A stretch of 64,000 nucleotides of DNA from Terebella lapidaria (Eukaryota > Annelida > Polychaeta > Terebellida > Terebellidae), in the NCBI GenBank assembly GCA_949152475.1, contig OX424570.1:20704694-20768693 (forward strand), written 5' to 3'. Below, in pieces: positions 23,104 through 36,346 of this stretch. Numbering within the stretch: the stretch's first letter is position 1; every line of letters starts with the position of its first letter. Under the pieces are notes generated by a model. That model was not told the origin of the DNA. It saw only the letters and a list, made by a program, of their open reading frames with translations, and made no database searches. Made by a program: the position numbers and the translations under genes.

Positions 23104-26100
23104 TCCGATTCACTACTATTGCCACTTTATCACAAGAACCAGACTCATTTTGCCGAAACCCAAGGAACTGGGAGGTATTATAACAACGTATTAGGACATG
23201 AAGAAATAGTGGAGCTGGTGATTTCCCTGCTCAACAACTCATGATATACAATGGGTGCATGAACAGAAAATCACAAACGGAGAGGCCACTGGGTTGATTG
23301 TATTCCAGGGGAACATATCTTATCTATGCAATGATTACATATCAACAGTAAGTGATTCATTGGTAAGTATATATTCCTGCTTGACACCAACTGCCCAACT
23401 CCAATGAACGACGATTCCTAATAGAAAATGAATATCATTAAACCTGAGGGACAAATGTAAAACAGCACTCTTTGGTCAGCCAGCTTTCGTTATGTAAATA
23501 ATAATACCAAATGCTCAAATATTTCATATAATGACATTCCAGGTGTATTTATTCCTTTCCTCAAATATTGAACGATTTGTATCTACGTGTACAAAAACTG
23601 GAAAGAAATTAAATACTTACATACTTACTAGCTACTTACTCCCTCACTTCCAAATCACTCTCAGAATTCCACTTGCTTTCACTTTTCTGTCACATCGGAT
23701 GTCCCCTCATCGACTGCAATTCAGCAAGAGATATTAAGGACATTATTTATCGAATACAATATGTGAAGGAGACGAAATATGTAAGTGGCTTGCATCGAGG
23801 ACAAAAGATTCTGCCCACATGTTTGTATTGCGAACAATTTTGTTGCAGATACAACTAACTCACCCAATGGTGATATATTAAATCAAATATTGTTATTTCA
23901 TAATTGTGCGATGTTCTACATTCATTGGAACAATTGATGATTTGCGATACAAGAACAGTTATATTTCCACTGTATTCTAGTTTACATTCAGAATTTCATT
24001 CAAATGATTTTTGACGAATGCTACTACAATCATTGAGTGTTGGCTAACGTAAATGCTTCCTTCGGAATGTTATCTTTGATGTTGTCTTTCATGTTGATCA
24101 CGTTCTTTATATTGAATGTATTTATCAACATATTACCGCGAATACATCCAAACGTTCTAGCAATGTTTTCTTAATGAATACCGTACCAAATAAAACCGGT
24201 ATTTTCCATTATATGGAAAACAAGTTTTCAGATATGGAATGTCGTTACATGTATTCTACACACACAGCCTTATGTGATTTATGTCATTCCCATCCGTCAC
24301 AATACAGGAACAAAATCCAATTGCTGGAATTGCCTAAGGGTCAGTGATGATTTCTCAGTTATTCTATGCAGATTCGGTATGTCTAACTGTTCCTGTCAAC
24401 TCCAATTGAATGGGTCTCAGGTCTCGGGTCATCGCCGACTGTTAGTGTGTTGGAACACATAAATACCCACAAGAAAGTTGAATGAGCTCAATAAAACGAT
24501 ATTAGTCAAAAGTCGCAATGAAGAAAGCCTGGTTTTGGTATTCCTAATTCACATTTCTTAGTCCCATCCACTGCAGGGGGACATATTTCATCCTATGAGA
24601 ATTATTGATCACGCGCCATAATAGGTAATTTAATATCCTAGTTTATAATTTATATTATATCCCTTTTAAAATGACTCTCTGAAAAAACAAGTCATACTGG
24701 CATAATTCGCGATTGGTTGCTATATATAACAATAATCAGAGGTGATATTTTGTGCATTACCCTTTATGTTTCACCAAATCCATTTTTGCCATTGAATCTG
24801 AATAGTCTCCACTTCAGACATCTGGTCTCTAATGGTACAAAAAGAACGTGTCACATCAATACTGATTTCAGATATTGGTGCTTTTGAATTGAGAAGAATA
24901 ACATCTCTGATAGGTAATTGGTGTTTCAAATTGCTGTTCACTAGAAGTTATTATATTCAGTGAGTTTTTCACGTTGTGATTGTAGTAACAATGGATGTTA
25001 TAGCATTGATACCACAAGCGAATATTCATATTTCTGAATGGAGTGACTATTATGATTTGGGAAAGTCGTGCCATTGTCTGATCCGTTACTATTGCTAGTT
25101 TATAACAACAACCGGACCATAGTTAATAAATCTTCTTGTCAGGACCCAATAACTGGGACGTTGCATTGCAACCTGTAACAACATGAGAAAACAGTATGGC
25201 TTGTGAAAACAGTGTGGCTTGTGATTTTGATTAATCAATATCTTGTGAATATAATATCTCTCACAGGTCGTTGGTGTTTCAAATTGTTATTCACCAGAAG
25301 TTATTGAATTCATAGAGTGGTGTGAGTTGTGATAACAGTTGCATTGGACGTTATACCATTTATATCACAATCTCAAGATATGTTTATCTCTCAGTGAATA
25401 GTATGATTATGATGATATTGCCAATCGTCGAGCCACCGCCTTGTCCAACTCGCTACAATTGCCACTTTATCACAACAACCAGACTCATTTGCCGAAACCA
25501 AATGAACTGGAAGATGGTATCCCAACGTGTACATGGTGTAAGGACATGAAAAAGCAATGGATCTAGACATTGATTTCCATGAATCAAGCTTAATGGAATA
25601 TGTGTTATTAGTGTTTGTCACTGCAGAGTCCAATCTAACTCTCAAAGACCCAGATTTGGAGGATTAAAAATGGACCTTATAAAAATGACTTGAAAGATTA
25701 AATGCCAACGAAATAAAAGTGGCCATGCATAATGATACATCATATCTAATTAACATTCTCACTATAATTAAGTAGTATTTTGCTTGCATTGTGAATCCAT
25801 TTCAGGCTTTTTTTTCGCACTTCAAATCATTTTTGTACTGTGTATTGAGAATTTATGCTGCAAATTACTCCATATTTTTTCTAGGCAAGGATTACACATC
25901 ACGAGCAAATCGTTCATTCGCATATATAATATCCTACTAGACGCCAACTGTCAACTCCAATACACGGATATATATAATATACTCGTAATGTAACTCACAA
26001 CCACAACACCCATCAGTGTTCCGTCCTGGCAGTTTGAAATGTAATATTTTTGATTCATTTATTAACGGTGACTCAATATATAATTATTTTTTCATTTCCA

Positions 26101-26614
26101 TACATCTGAGTGTCACTGGCTTCAAGCATATGGATTCCACCGCAGATGTCAGCATCGATAAAAGCAATTATGTATGGGAACATTTATCACGCGGAATCAG
26201 TCTAAATTGAGTACAATGCACCTGGAAACCTTATCACTAATGGCATCAATAAAATCACTCATTATTATCGCATGAAAAAAACATATGTGCCATGCATTTA
26301 TATATGTTTGATGTACTGGCACTGATAGCAAATGATCCTGCATGTCAACGGCTCAGACAGGTAAAATTGCTTGAACCATTAGGAAAAGCCTATTGTGTTT
26401 TTTACATTTTATGTGATTATCAAAAATCATCTGTGCTCTACGAGGTCCCTGGCAGGTGATGGCAAGGAAAACAGTAAACCGCTCAAATTTTTAAATCATT
26501 CGTCAATGAATCAAATTGTTCATTGGAATTTATAAACCATTCACTCACTGAAGTAAGTCATTCGTTCAATATATTAAATTGTACACACATTTTGACCGTT
26601 CACTCAACATAACT

Positions 26615-26760
26615 TGAAATGGTTTTATAAATTTAACGACGTTGATGAAGGAACAAACAGTTCGTTAAGTTGAATGAAAGATTGATTAAAATCAAGGAAC
26701 GTTTTGATGAATCGAACATCGATTCAATATATCAATTGAAAGCAGTTCAATTCTAGCAAA
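26615..26760. repeat. Degenerate ~21-bp minisatellite, copy A
   Basis: Weaker version of the minisatellite at 51309-51487, also present in copy B at about 47860-48090. Units start with variants of aattgaa or agttgaa. Confidence 0.5.
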
Positions 26761-28080
26761 GATAATTTCACCAGCTAAACTTTCAGTCATTTGGTTGGAA
26801 ATTTCACATATAGGTCACTAAACCGGATTTCCTACATGATCGTTATCACGACTAGTCTTTTCATGGCTAAGATCTGCCAAGCAGACATTTCGGGAACGTG
26901 GATTTGTCCAATTAGATAGGCATTGGCAGCTTTATGGGGCGGTTAACGAACGCACAAGTTCGGTCACATCCAATTTTATTTGGGTCTTTGTGAGCGAGGT
27001 TTTCTGCTCAACTTCTGGGCAGTAACAATCGGTTTTTGGCTCTCTGTGTGAATCTGGTCATTGATACTGCAGGACAGTGCAAGATTTGAGTCTATTGTTT
27101 TGAAGGCAACGACAATATATGGACATGCATGTCTTTTTTTCATGTCTGCGCAAATGTATACAATCCTTTACATCGTGCATATTTTCGGTATGTTCAAATT
27201 TCACTCCAGGGGAATTAGGGTGTATTTTGGATGATGTGACGGTTCTTTATCATCGCATAGTTTACACGCTAGCCAACTGATTGATATCGAATTTCAAAAG
27301 CAAATTATCCTATTTTAACCTTGTCATACCTTTACAGACACAATGTTCAATACTATAACAATACCTCACGAGTCTAGTACTTAGAGCAAAATTATATTAG
27401 AATAGTAATTTAATCATCTGCATAAAAGTTACTATCCTCGCCATGCTGGTCTTCGTATTCAAGCGACTATCTATAAAATTCATTATGCAATGGTTCAAAA
27501 TACCAAAGCACCGGGCGACACTATAACACAAACACGATTAATATTAACAACGAAAGATTTTTATAATGTTCAATCAATATCAATGGCCAATTGCTAGATA
27601 ATTTATTGCCACTATGCAATAAAATAACAGCAGCTTAGTAGCCTTCTGGCTTGTTTTGTGTATTTTTGCTGTTGTCTTACACGAATTTCTTAGTATTCAA
27701 TTCTGATAACGATGTGTCGTTGGAAATGAACACTCGTTTGGGTTTTTTTAGGCATTCCAAAGATGTTCATTTCGAGCTTTTGTATTTTGTCATCAAAACG
27801 GATTGTGATTGGAATGGGTGGGTGTACAGAGGGTTCCATGTTGTCCATATTTCTGTTGCACTTTGCACCAATCTCCCCTCGCAAGTGAGAACATTCATAA
27901 TAGCATTGTTCGTCAAGAACACATCAAACATATACAATTGTTATGTTTATCTGACGTCTACAACGTTCTGTCTGAACTGTCTATAACTGCAGTGTAGATG
28001 ATCTCACATTTCTTAAGCCTCAGGGCAAAAAATAGCTTTCATTGAATACATTATTATGCCCGAAGATATGATATCTTACT

Positions 28081-28111
28081 GGGTGGGGGGGGGGGGGGAG
28101 GGGGGAGGAGG
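28081..28111 (+). repeat. Poly-G tract
   Basis: A G-run with a few T/A interruptions, including one uninterrupted run of about 14 G. The same place in copy C (about 55125-55141) has only short G runs. Such a tract could form a G-quadruplex. Confidence 0.9.
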
Positions 28112-28545
28112 CGCTAGACTGTGTCACCTTTATCACATTACCGATCCTTGTATCTGCTGTCATTTTGCCCCAATATTTGCCTTTAAAATGATTTATCGAA
28201 TGTGTAGGCGAGTCTTATGTTAAGATATAAGTGAGTCTGTTAGCTTGTACATGAATACTTGAGTGTAGTATCTGGTAATGATGATTCATTATGAATTAGT
28301 TTATTTAGAATTAATCATCATTTATGGCGTGGTGAATTGATCATGCATCATATCTTTGTTGGTTTTATGGTCTCCTTCCATGTAGAGACACTTCAAATAT
28401 AGTCACATGGAATCTTGGAATGATTATCCTTTGTGAGTCGTAAATTCTTGTCCCTAGGTCGATATTTCAAGCCTTCCAAGGCATCGAGGCACACCATTGC
28501 CACAGACATTACAAACGGTGTGTCATATAAAGTCTGTGTAAGATG

Positions 28546-28550
<5 letters not shown>

Positions 28551-28611
<61 letters not shown>
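28551..28611 (+). repeat. (TC)n(TA)n compound microsatellite
   Basis: About 17 TC units run directly into about 13 TA units. The matching place in copy C (near 55515) has no expansion, so the array grew in copy A or was lost from C. Confidence 0.95.
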
Positions 28612-29299
28612 GAATGGTTAACAAGTATGACATTCAGAGTTTTACACTTCAAATGTGAAAAACGTAGAAATTTAGAAAAAAAAATAATACAAAAAAGAAT
28701 TGGAAGCACCCCACCCTGAATTTTGAAGATACAATGTTTGAAAATAAATATAAAATATTAGTTTAAGCCACGCCAATTTCAATACCATTGCAGCAGGGAG
28801 GTATGGTAACAAAATATTGTAAATATACTTAGGTTGATTCAACAACAAAACTTCGTTTCCTAAAGACTGTCGAGAGCAGCCCTAAATGTCATCTTCACTT
28901 TCTAAACGTTTTCAAATCTACAATTGTTTAACTTCAAACAAATTTAATCAGTGTGTAACTTCAATCAAATCTAATCAGACGAACTGTTCAGTATGTGCTT
29001 CATCAAATACATTGGATAGAGCTTGACCTCCACACTACAGTTTCTTTATTTTTCCGTGTGGATGAGTTTATCCCTCTCATGTTTTCAAATTACTTCCGCT
29101 TTCCCGTCATTGAGGACGTCACCTCATTGAACCTAATTCTGCAAAAGATGTTCAAAACCCTCTTCATCTGTTGGAGTCATCGTGTGAAAGAGAAAAAAAT
29201 TAATTAACTGGCGTCTACCGAGGACAAATATTTTTGTCCAGAAGTTTTTACTTCATACGTACTGCAGATAATTTTTTATTGCAAACTGAAGTATATAAT

Positions 29300-30225
29300 C
29301 CTGTATGGCTCAAGTCAATGCGCTTTTCCTTTCACAGTTTTATTTTCAATTCAGCGATTGACTGAAATAACAAAAGTAATAACAATTGTAAATATCTAAA
29401 AAAAAATACCTCAAATCAAATCTATCTCAAATCTAAGCATGAGATACCAGTATAATGTTGGTGAAATTGTGACAAATGCAGAAAAACACGAAAACTTTTG
29501 AATAACAGAAGTGTGGGTTTTAAAAAAGCGCCTAAAATGTTTCAGAAATTCAGAGCTCTAAGCTACACAATATCCATACTTAACAAGTACCAGAAATTGA
29601 ACTACAACACAAAATGATACTTGAAAAATAGATGAAATGACCTTTAAAGCAATATCAAAATATCTACTCTTTTCACATAAAATGATCACACTTGCATTGA
29701 GGAATACAATGATAGGACAAATATAAGTATTTATGCTTGGACCGGACAACCTAATTTATCAACATTCTATATTTTTATTAATCTTACCACGTTATATTCC
29801 ATATATTTCAACGTTTTTTACTTTTCTACAACTCGCAACATGTGCGAAACCGGCCATCACAATACACACCAAAAACCGACCACAAAACGAAGGCGATTTG
29901 CCATAATATAAACACTGACTAACAAATAATGTGAAACAACGAGCGGATTGCTAGATTTGACATTACATACCACCCCCCAATTGAAGGTTTACATCCAATT
30001 ACATAATACACATACATGTCAAATATAAACATGATAAACTCAGTCGCAGTATCTTTGCTTCAGTTCATACCCACAACATGGTCTCAGTTAATGTCTCCTT
30101 CTAGCACCAAACACAACTTATGTATTGGCCTTGTCAGTGTGCTAGATTTAGTTTTCACAGTCACCACCTGCACCAGGCCGCCACTGTCCCTGTGGACTTC
30201 TGTCACGCGAGCCAGGTTTCAGACC
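29300..30225 (-). mobile_element. BEL/Pao LTR retrotransposon remnant
   Basis: On the minus strand, 30218-30084 encodes the C-terminal end of a BEL/Pao polyprotein (LARVTEV...GGLVQVVTVKT...TRPIHKLCLV, then a stop). It is followed by a purine-rich aattggggggtgg at 29983-29971 that fits the polypurine tract, and then a candidate LTR start tgtaatg at 29967 running towards lower coordinates. Protease, reverse transcriptase, RNase H and integrase are all missing. The element is cut off at 30225, exactly where duplicated segment B begins. The far end of the LTR could not be fixed; it lies somewhere between about 29300 and 29760. Confidence 0.75.
30084..30218 (-). pseudogene. BEL/Pao pol C-terminal fragment
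   Basis: About 44 uninterrupted codons match the C-terminal tail typical of BEL/Pao polyproteins: an LxRV start, a GLVRVV-like strand, then a RPIHKLCL motif close to the stop. Only this tail is present, so it is a relic. It reads opposite to the receptor and to the duplicated receptor exon end next to it. Confidence 0.75.
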
Positions 30226-30270
30226 TACAGTGACCCAACGATCGGAAAACGTGCAAATAGCACCGTTTAG
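30226..30270 (+). pseudogene. Duplicated last 15 codons of the receptor gene
   Basis: These 45 bases repeat the end of receptor exon 2 (13888-13932), including the stop codon, with one amino-acid change (Thr to Asn four residues before the end, YSDPTIGKRANSTV). There is no TM7 or splice acceptor upstream; the BEL/Pao remnant begins instead. It marks the left edge of segment B and cannot encode a receptor. Confidence 0.9.
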
Positions 30271-33200
30271 GAAGTGAATCTGAAATATCAGACAACTCGC
30301 ACAATATTTTCTGGTAAAATATTTGCAGTTAAACATAACCACTGAATGGAATGATGACATTTGTGACGTAACTGGCCTCAGAACTGCAATTTCTGTAATC
30401 ATGCTATTTCCATAAATACTTGTAGTCTGTCATAATATTAAATGTTTGTGAAAGTTGTGCGAATATCACTCTGGATGGGCAACAGCGAAATAGGCAGCGC
30501 ACAGTTTGCAACACAAAAATAGGAATATTTGATTCTGAAAGAAATCAGTTAGAACACATGAAAAGAAGTAGTGAACGGAATCTCCAGTGTTATTTTTTTT
30601 TTACAACTTTTATGTTGTCTATTTAAGTTTCAGAAACTGCGCAAATAAAAGTCAAATCCGATACACACAACCTGGAAAATGAACCCAGTTGGAAAGAAAA
30701 ATATAAGTCTGTTTTAGGAGAGGAAGTATGGACATATTTCCACGTTAGCATTTGAATAATTCAAGTTACGATTCAATAGATAAACCCTATCGCAGTTCAC
30801 TCCAGTGAATTTCACACCCAAATATATCGACGAAAATAAAATCTGTCTATCTACGTATCTCTATAGCTATTGATGGTACTCGACGGGATACCATACAATG
30901 GTTATACAATGGTGCATAGGAAATCAATCATCTTGTAAGTGAACCAATCAGAGCACAAATGGAGTCGTTTCCTTCAATCCCATCTCACAATGCTTTATGA
31001 AAAAAACACCCTATTACACAGTATATGTAGAATGAATAACTGCTAGCACTCCTTTCACACTGCTTTGCGTGGGACATAGGTCCCAGCTATTTGTTGTCCG
31101 TATCGGTCTTTTTTGCGGGTGTCGCGAATGATTTGTTCGGTTAGTAAATACTTCTCAATGGAATATATCAAGTGAATGACGAAATAGAAGGGATTATTGT
31201 CAGTAGTTATTCAAGAGTCCTGACAATGGTGCATTGAATAATACTCCAATCGTATAACACCAATAAACAGTGAGGCCATGTTGTCATTTCTTCTCCGTCA
31301 TCTGTCAGAAAACAACACAAAATTCGTCATTACGATAAAAACAACCGAACACCGCATCGGATAGTGAATGTTTGTCTCCTTTAGTATCTATCATTGCATC
31401 ACAACAAATGTCATACGTCGGTGGGTGCTTGTGTTATTATAATATAATATTTTTTAATGATATTTTTTTGTGGGTTTTCTTCTGTGTTGTTCCCCCTTGT
31501 TTGCTGGTAGTTTCCGAAGACAACATTGACGGGAAACAAAGAAAATTACATAATTCCCGATAGCTCGGAATGTAACTCTGAACACAACTCCCATTAGTAT
31601 TCAGTCGAATGAATCTGGTATTTATTGTAATACGATAGTACTGTTTATATCAATCAATATATGAATGACTCATAATTTACATATTCGTAATTGCCACTTC
31701 CCCACGTTGAGCATACAAATACGTCCTCTGCTTTCCACCGCAAATACCACTATCGATAAAAACAGCTATGTGTGAAAGCATTTATCACGCAGAAAAACTA
31801 AATTAAGGACAATGCACCTGGAAACATTAACACTAATGGCATCGATAAAATTGCTCTTTAACGTCATATAGGGGACTAGGGACATATGTATACAACGTAT
31901 TTGAATCTGGTTATCAGCGGTAATAGGTTGATCTGTACAATTATATATATTCGAGGTTTTAGCACAGCACAGTTTTAGCACAACAAATAATCCTGAAAGT
32001 TAAGGGGGCAAAATTTTATGTTCGAAATGGTTCGCCTGCAAAATGTCTCAAGCAAACGAGTGATAATAATAAGATAACCTAAGAAATATTTCTCACTGGA
32101 ATATATTAAGTGAATGACGAAATACATGTAGTAGGGATTATTGACAGTAGTGATTGAAGAGTCTTGACGATGGTGCATTGAAGTATCTCTTTGGTACTTC
32201 AGAATATCGTGATTTCCACTGACATCTTGTATCATGAAGCATATCATACAGATTTCCGTTTGACATCTCACAAAATTTCAAGGAATCACTCATAAATTGT
32301 GTGGACCCTTTTGCAGACTACACTGAAAGAACTGAGCTATACTTAACTATGTAGTCGACCTCTTAAGATACCAAGGCCATATTTTCTCATGATCATTATA
32401 ACGACTTGTCATTTTGTGGTTGAAGGCCCAAAATATCTCAGGAATGCCTTGTAGTGATCGTGGGAATGTGGATTCGTTCAAATAGATTGCAGCTGACAGC
32501 TTCATGGGACCGTTAAAGCACGCACAAATTCGATCACATCCAACGTTATTACCAGGTTTTTTTCCGAGTAAGATTTCCCGCTCACCTTCTAGGCAAAATT
32601 CACACAGCTCACAAAAGCATCTTTAGAAATTAGTGAGACTGTCTTGGTGTCCTCATGACTAGAGATATGTACTTTCCATCCGATTGGCTATTCATCCCAC
32701 GTTTTATATTGGTTTCATCACCACCTTAAGTCATTGGTATACATGGTAAAGGGATGGGTAAAAAGTTACACATTTTAACAAATATACATGTGTATCTTGT
32801 TAGATCAGTAGTAATATTCATAAGGTGGCAAGACTAATAGTGAGTTGAACGCTTTCCGTGTGAACTAACTCATGAATTATCGGACCACGAATGATAGAAT
32901 CTACAATACTCAGCAAAATTCCCGTTTTTAATGTTTGTAAAATGGTAACCCACATTTCAGCCTACTTTTACGCATAATCTGATTGTCAGGTTGGTTTGAA
33001 CCCCTTATAATACACAAGGTTCCGAATTGTCCATATGTTTTATGAATTATGTGCCCGCAAACGCCACGGAATGAGGTGGTCACTCGTCAACAAAAAGGTG
33101 TCAATTGGAGAATAATCATTTTCCATCAACAACCTGGCAGCAGGCAAAGTGTCATTAGTTTGCAAGATGGTACTCATCATTGTGAAATGGCGTCTCTGCA

Positions 33201-33759
33201 GAGTACTACAATTATCCGCCGAGAAGATACATAATAATATCTACAAATGTGAATCCTGACTCTAGTTGACCTCGGCAATAACCTTGACATTTTCCGAATA
33301 TACTGAGCAGTAGCACTGTTTGGAGATGTTTATAAGTGATTTCCAAATCTGATAGCAGTTTCGAAAGTTGACATCATGATAACGTCGAACAAGAGAAATA
33401 TGATGAATGAAGGATAAAAAGAAAATTTACCAATTATACTTCAAGTGTGTTAATGTGTCAGATAGAAATTCACTAATAAGAACAAACGTAACACGATCAG
33501 AATGAAGCGATACAATGGTGTTACTCGAATGTGATATTGCTGTGCTTTACCTTTGATGCTGTATCAACTGCAGTTTCGTCCATGAAAACCGAATAGATCC
33601 CACTTCAGGCATCTGGTCTCTAATGTTACAGCAAGAACGTATCAGATCAATACAATTTCTAATCCAAAGAGAAACTGGCGCTGAGGTGAGAAGAATAATA
33701 TTCTTGATTGGGCATTGGTGTTTTACAGTACTGCACAAGTGCACATATGGAACTATTGT

Positions 33760-34184
33760 GGCTGGTTTACTTCAAATTCTCTACTCCAAACTACATCAAG
33801 TGAGTTTGAGAATGTGGGTGTTCACACGATCAAACCCGTCACGTAAAAAACACTTCGAACTACACCAAACTCATTCAAACACTTTCAAATTCTGGTCTAC
33901 ACGGTCAAATTTCTCACTTCAAACTCTATCAAATTAAATCAAAATTTTAACTCAACCTCAATGCCTGATGCTCCTTAGTTGAAAGTTGTATTCAAACTGA
34001 ACGACTGTGATATATACTTCAATGTCACGAGTTTGACTGAGTTCGATCAAACTTTGTAGTGGAGTTTGAAGTAGTTTGACGTCGTTTGAAGTCTCGGATT
34101 ACATGATCAAACTTGGCGTCAAATTCCAAAGTTTGATGTAGTTTGAAGTAAAAGTTCGAAGTAGTTCGATCGTGTAAACCAGGC
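33760..34184. mobile_element. Fold-back / MITE-like element, copy in B
   Basis: Duplicate of 17365-17789 carried along in segment B, essentially identical. Confidence 0.6.
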
Positions 34185-35940
34185 TTTGGAATCAATTTCA
34201 TGGAGTGATGCGAGTTTTGATAGTGCATGCATTCAAATTGAAAGGCTGATGTACAACTTTCTCACTACCAACTCTTTGTTGTCGGGAATGTGTGTTCATG
34301 ACGGATGCATCTGTAGGGCTGATGGGAATCTAGGGTTGTTATTGGCAACGTGGTGGCCATGTAAATGTCAATATGTGTGTTCTAGTCCCTTTATGAATCA
34401 TCTGTCATTATTTAGTCATAACTTTTTCATACATTCTGACAAAAAAAAACTAACACACCACATCAAAAGTGTTAACTATCCACATATTATGACTGTTTAC
34501 ACACAATTACAATAATGCATACTTGATATGCAGTTTGAACAGTGGTTGCTTAGTATGATTGTATATTCATTGTTACAACTACGGTATGCATTTCATCCTC
34601 GTGTCATTGATACCAATTATCTAATACATGTACCAATAAGCGATAGTTTCAAATGTTACCTAGCCACAACACCCAAGAGTATTCAATCCTGCGAACCTGA
34701 TATGTATTGCAATATGATATATCGGTTTAATATGTTTATTGATAAATCAATATATGAACGATTCCTGACTTACATGTACATAATTGCCCCTTTCCCACAT
34801 CGAGCATACGAACGCATCCTTCACTTTTTACTGCAAATGTCAGCATGTTAAAAACTATTAAAGTTGGAATCACTTTTAAAATCAGCCAAATTTAGCATTC
34901 TTTTTTGTCACGCAAACTTGAAAGTACATCTCGAGATAGTCGGGAATATATAGGAAATATGCACAGTTCGACAGCAGATACTCAGAAAATTGCCGTTGAT
35001 CGAGCATGAAAACAGTGGATAGAGAATGATCGGTCTGCCTACATTGCCGGTTGCCACAGTATCTAGACAAATACCAATGACGTCATCAGACTGTGTATAG
35101 AACTCGCCCACAAGGCGGGCCGCTTTAGGAAAAAAAATTATGCAAATCTTGATTTGGAAACTCAATTTAGGCACGTAATTTACATTTTCAGAACCAAATT
35201 TGAACAATTTCTCATTCTATAGACAAAATACTGCTATCGCAGAATGAATAAATTTTGTCAATTCTAAAAGTGATTATAGCTTTAAGTGTGAACGCATTTC
35301 ATTATCACGTAGAAAAAGTGCAAACTAAGTACACTCTATCTGGAAACATTATAACTAATGGCTTTCATAAAATTTATCTTTATTGTCGCAGCGTAGGGCA
35401 TATGTATGTGCTGTTCATTTACATACAGTGAATGTACTGGCCTATACAGGGAAAGTAATTTTTGTTATTCATTCTGACAATGTGTTTGAATCGATTAACC
35501 ATAATATAGTATAGAAAACTCGTAGCTCTCGTTCTATTGAACATGCACAAATTCAATCACATCCAACTTTTCAGGGTTTTTTGTCATTAGGTACTGAAAG
35601 TAGAATAACTATATAAAACGCACTGTCTACCCCTAAAGAAACCAGAGGTTTATTAGTTTTATTCCATGGACTGTTCATTCCAAGTTTTATAATTGTCTCA
35701 TCACAATCTGATGCCACCACTAAATAAGTGGATAGAAATGTTAATTCGGTGCAAATGAACCTCTATATATTGTCAAAGCATCTGGTCAGATCAGAACAAA
35801 CAGTGGAATCACCATTCCCTCTATGACATAACCATGAATTTTCGATTGGTATACATGTAGATTCAATACCACTCACCAAAAAAGAGGGCTTCTGTGTGTA
35901 ATGTTCATACGATTATGATCCGATACTCTGGCCTCATTTC

Positions 35941-36346
35941 ATCACTACATGTATGATGTGAGTACCAGACTCGTAGGGAATTCATGTACCATTGATTAGC
36001 TTGTTGTTAAAGGTTGAAGCATGCTATTGCACAGAATGTACTGATATTGCGAATGTCTTCTCAAGCATATTTTCTACTCGACCACGCCAACGTCAATTGG
36101 ACGTCATTTCGCAATATAATGTCAAAATATAATATTGCGAATTGACGTCCAATAATTACAATATGTACACACCGGGCCGTAATTCTGCCAAAAACTGGGG
36201 TGTGGTCGAGTAGAAAATATGCTTGAGAAGACATTCGCAATATCAGTACATTCTGTGCAATAGCATGCTTCAACCTTTAACGACAAGCTAATCAATGGTA
36301 CATGCATTCCCTACGAGTCTGGTACTCACATCATACATGTAGTGAT
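35941..36346. repeat. Palindrome in copy B, partly deleted
   Basis: Counterpart of 19546-19988. The right arm is intact, but the left arm has lost about 50 bp close to the centre and gained a short scrambled patch (aacgtcaattggacgtcatt), so the total is about 37 bp shorter. This is the kind of centre-proximal loss expected of a long palindrome. Confidence 0.88.

Larger units (their letters stand above)
13888..29299 (+). repeat. Segmental duplication, copy A
   Basis: Up to about 27641 this sequence is repeated as copy B (30226-48808), and its right part from about 25066 is repeated again as copy C (48809-57012). The left edge lies inside the receptor's last exon. Differences from B include a SINE present only in A (22735-23103) and the absence in A of two large insertions found in B. 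No gene is supported inside: open frames of 60-110 codons that are preserved in B lie in stretches where the DNA is nearly identical anyway, so their preservation says nothing about coding. Within A the same short landmarks recur several times, which shows an older tandem structure. Confidence 0.9.

Noticed and set aside
30148-30402. 84-codon minus-strand ORF across the copy B junction
   Set aside because: Wrong frame for the BEL/Pao tail and spans the duplication breakpoint; a chance frame.
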